Shown here in pieces: positions 57,202 through 57,553 of a stretch of 57,553 bases of DNA (position 1 is its first letter; every line of letters starts with the position of its first letter). Position numbers and translations under genes: made by a program. The notes below the pieces were generated by a model. That model searched no databases, was not told the origin of the DNA, and saw only the letters and a program-made list of their open reading frames with translations. The stretch comes from Streptomyces sp. CC208A (lineage in GTDB: Bacteria; Actinomycetota; Actinomycetes; Streptomycetales; Streptomycetaceae). Where the stretch lies: positions 1 through 57,553 of the forward strand of contig NZ_JASCXN010000042.1 of assembly GCF_030010625.1 (NCBI RefSeq), written 5' to 3'.

Positions 57202-57553
57202 TCACCGGAGCGTGAGGGCTTCGGCTTGAGGACGGTCTCTCGTTTCCTCCTGCCGCTGATGCGGCAGGGTTGCGCCGCCTGCCCGCCCCGTCCCTGTCGT
57301 GCGGCGGGGACGGGTGGTGCGGGTCTTGTGGTCGGCTCCACGAGGCTTCGACACCCGCTGGGGGGTGTCCCGGTCTCCGGCCACTCCGGTACCGGTCGTG
57401 CGGGCCGCCGCGAGGGCGACGAGGTTGAGTGAGGCGTTGTCGTCCCGGTCGATGACCAGGCCGCACACGTCGCACTGGTAGGTCCGGACGTGCAGCGGCA
57501 GCTTGGCTTTCACCGCGCCGCACCCGGAACAGGTCTTGGAGGACGGATACCAC
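57202..57553 (-). CDS. tnpB: TnpB/OrfB RNA-guided nuclease, C-terminal fragment (5' end outside the window)
   Basis: The 117 visible codons are the C-terminal zinc finger and RuvC end of an IS605/IS1341-type TnpB: WYPSSKTCSGCGAVKAKLPL, YQCDVCGLVIDRDDNASLNL (CxxC...CxxC and the final RuvC aspartate in RDDNASLNLV), followed by a basic Gly/Arg-rich tail ending EALTLR. No transposase TnpA is visible. Whether the upstream part is intact cannot be judged because the gene runs off the window at 57553. Confidence 0.9.
   Translation of the reverse strand, partial: WYPSSKTCSGCGAVKAKLPLHVRTYQCDVCGLVIDRDDNASLNLVALAAARTTGTGVAGDRDTPQRVSKPRGADHKTRTTRPRRTTGTGRAGGATLPHQRQEETRDRPQAEALTLR

Noticed and set aside
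1..57553. CRISPR arrays, tRNA and rRNA genes
   Set aside because: No regularly spaced direct repeats with unique spacers, no tRNA cloverleaf and no rRNA sequence were recognised by eye. The tandem repeats found have no spacers.

Overview
The window is high-GC actinobacterial DNA that I read as a Streptomyces chromosome. Coding shows strong G/C at the third position and many GTG starts. The backbone gene order (groEL2, a cold-shock gene, a CysO-like carrier, thrC, gpgS, otsA ... otsB, a DUF3263 gene, a sugar-binding lipoprotein, nagK, nagA, a PfkB kinase, cdgB, flavin reductase, terD, hbpS-senS-senR) matches, from memory, the conserved core around SCO4274-SCO4308 of S. coelicolor. No alignment was run.

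Layout. 1-2.6 kb: a GntR-type regulator with two small translationally coupled ORFs, a PIN-domain toxin-antitoxin pair, and two small minus-strand genes. 2.7-6.2 kb: a cell-wall recycling operon (RpiR/MurR-like regulator, murQ etherase, PTS EIIBC) with a palindrome just before the regulator start. 6.2-16.6 kb: a binding-protein-like gene, an SDR gene, an Rpn-type nuclease, a helix-turn-helix/zinc-ribbon gene, an XRE-DUF397 pair, a large secreted FG-GAP protein, a methyltransferase and a zinc-ribbon protein. 16.6-24.0 kb: groEL2 under two CIRCE elements, a cold-shock gene, a CysO-like carrier ending in -GGC, thrC behind a SAM-I riboswitch, gpgS and otsA.

24.0-35.5 kb is an accessory island between otsA and otsB. 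It holds two more toxin-antitoxin pairs and a radical-SAM RiPP operon. The RiPP precursor repeats FDNRPTWD twice, and the maturase has a SPASM tail. The operon also encodes a 2OG-Fe(II)-oxygenase-like enzyme, a pentapeptide-repeat protein and a small partner. Divergent from it lies an XRE-GNAT-SLOG operon. Further on are a winged-helix gene, a GNAT gene, an HxlR/imine-reductase pair and a membrane protein. Chimeric fragments of island genes and of otsA lie scattered through it. Its right edge abuts an immune-inhibitor-A protease that has lost its 5' end, so the island probably arrived by illegitimate recombination that damaged the backbone.

37.3-57.5 kb returns to backbone genes. They cover trehalose synthesis (otsB), GlcNAc uptake and breakdown (lipoprotein, nagK, nagA and a PfkB kinase, with a DasR-like operator), c-di-GMP synthesis (cdgB), ribosome rescue (arfB), tellurite/stress response (terD), and haem/redox sensing (hbpS divergent from senS-senR). 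After these come a flavin monooxygenase, a second pentapeptide-repeat protein and a quinone-oxidoreductase-like gene behind a MerR-type operator. The window ends in the 3' end of a TnpB-type gene whose right end could encode an omega RNA. Several tandem repeats (42, 21 and 18 bp) lie in promoter regions, and many genes look leaderless (TANNNT-like -10 box 6-8 nt before the start codon).
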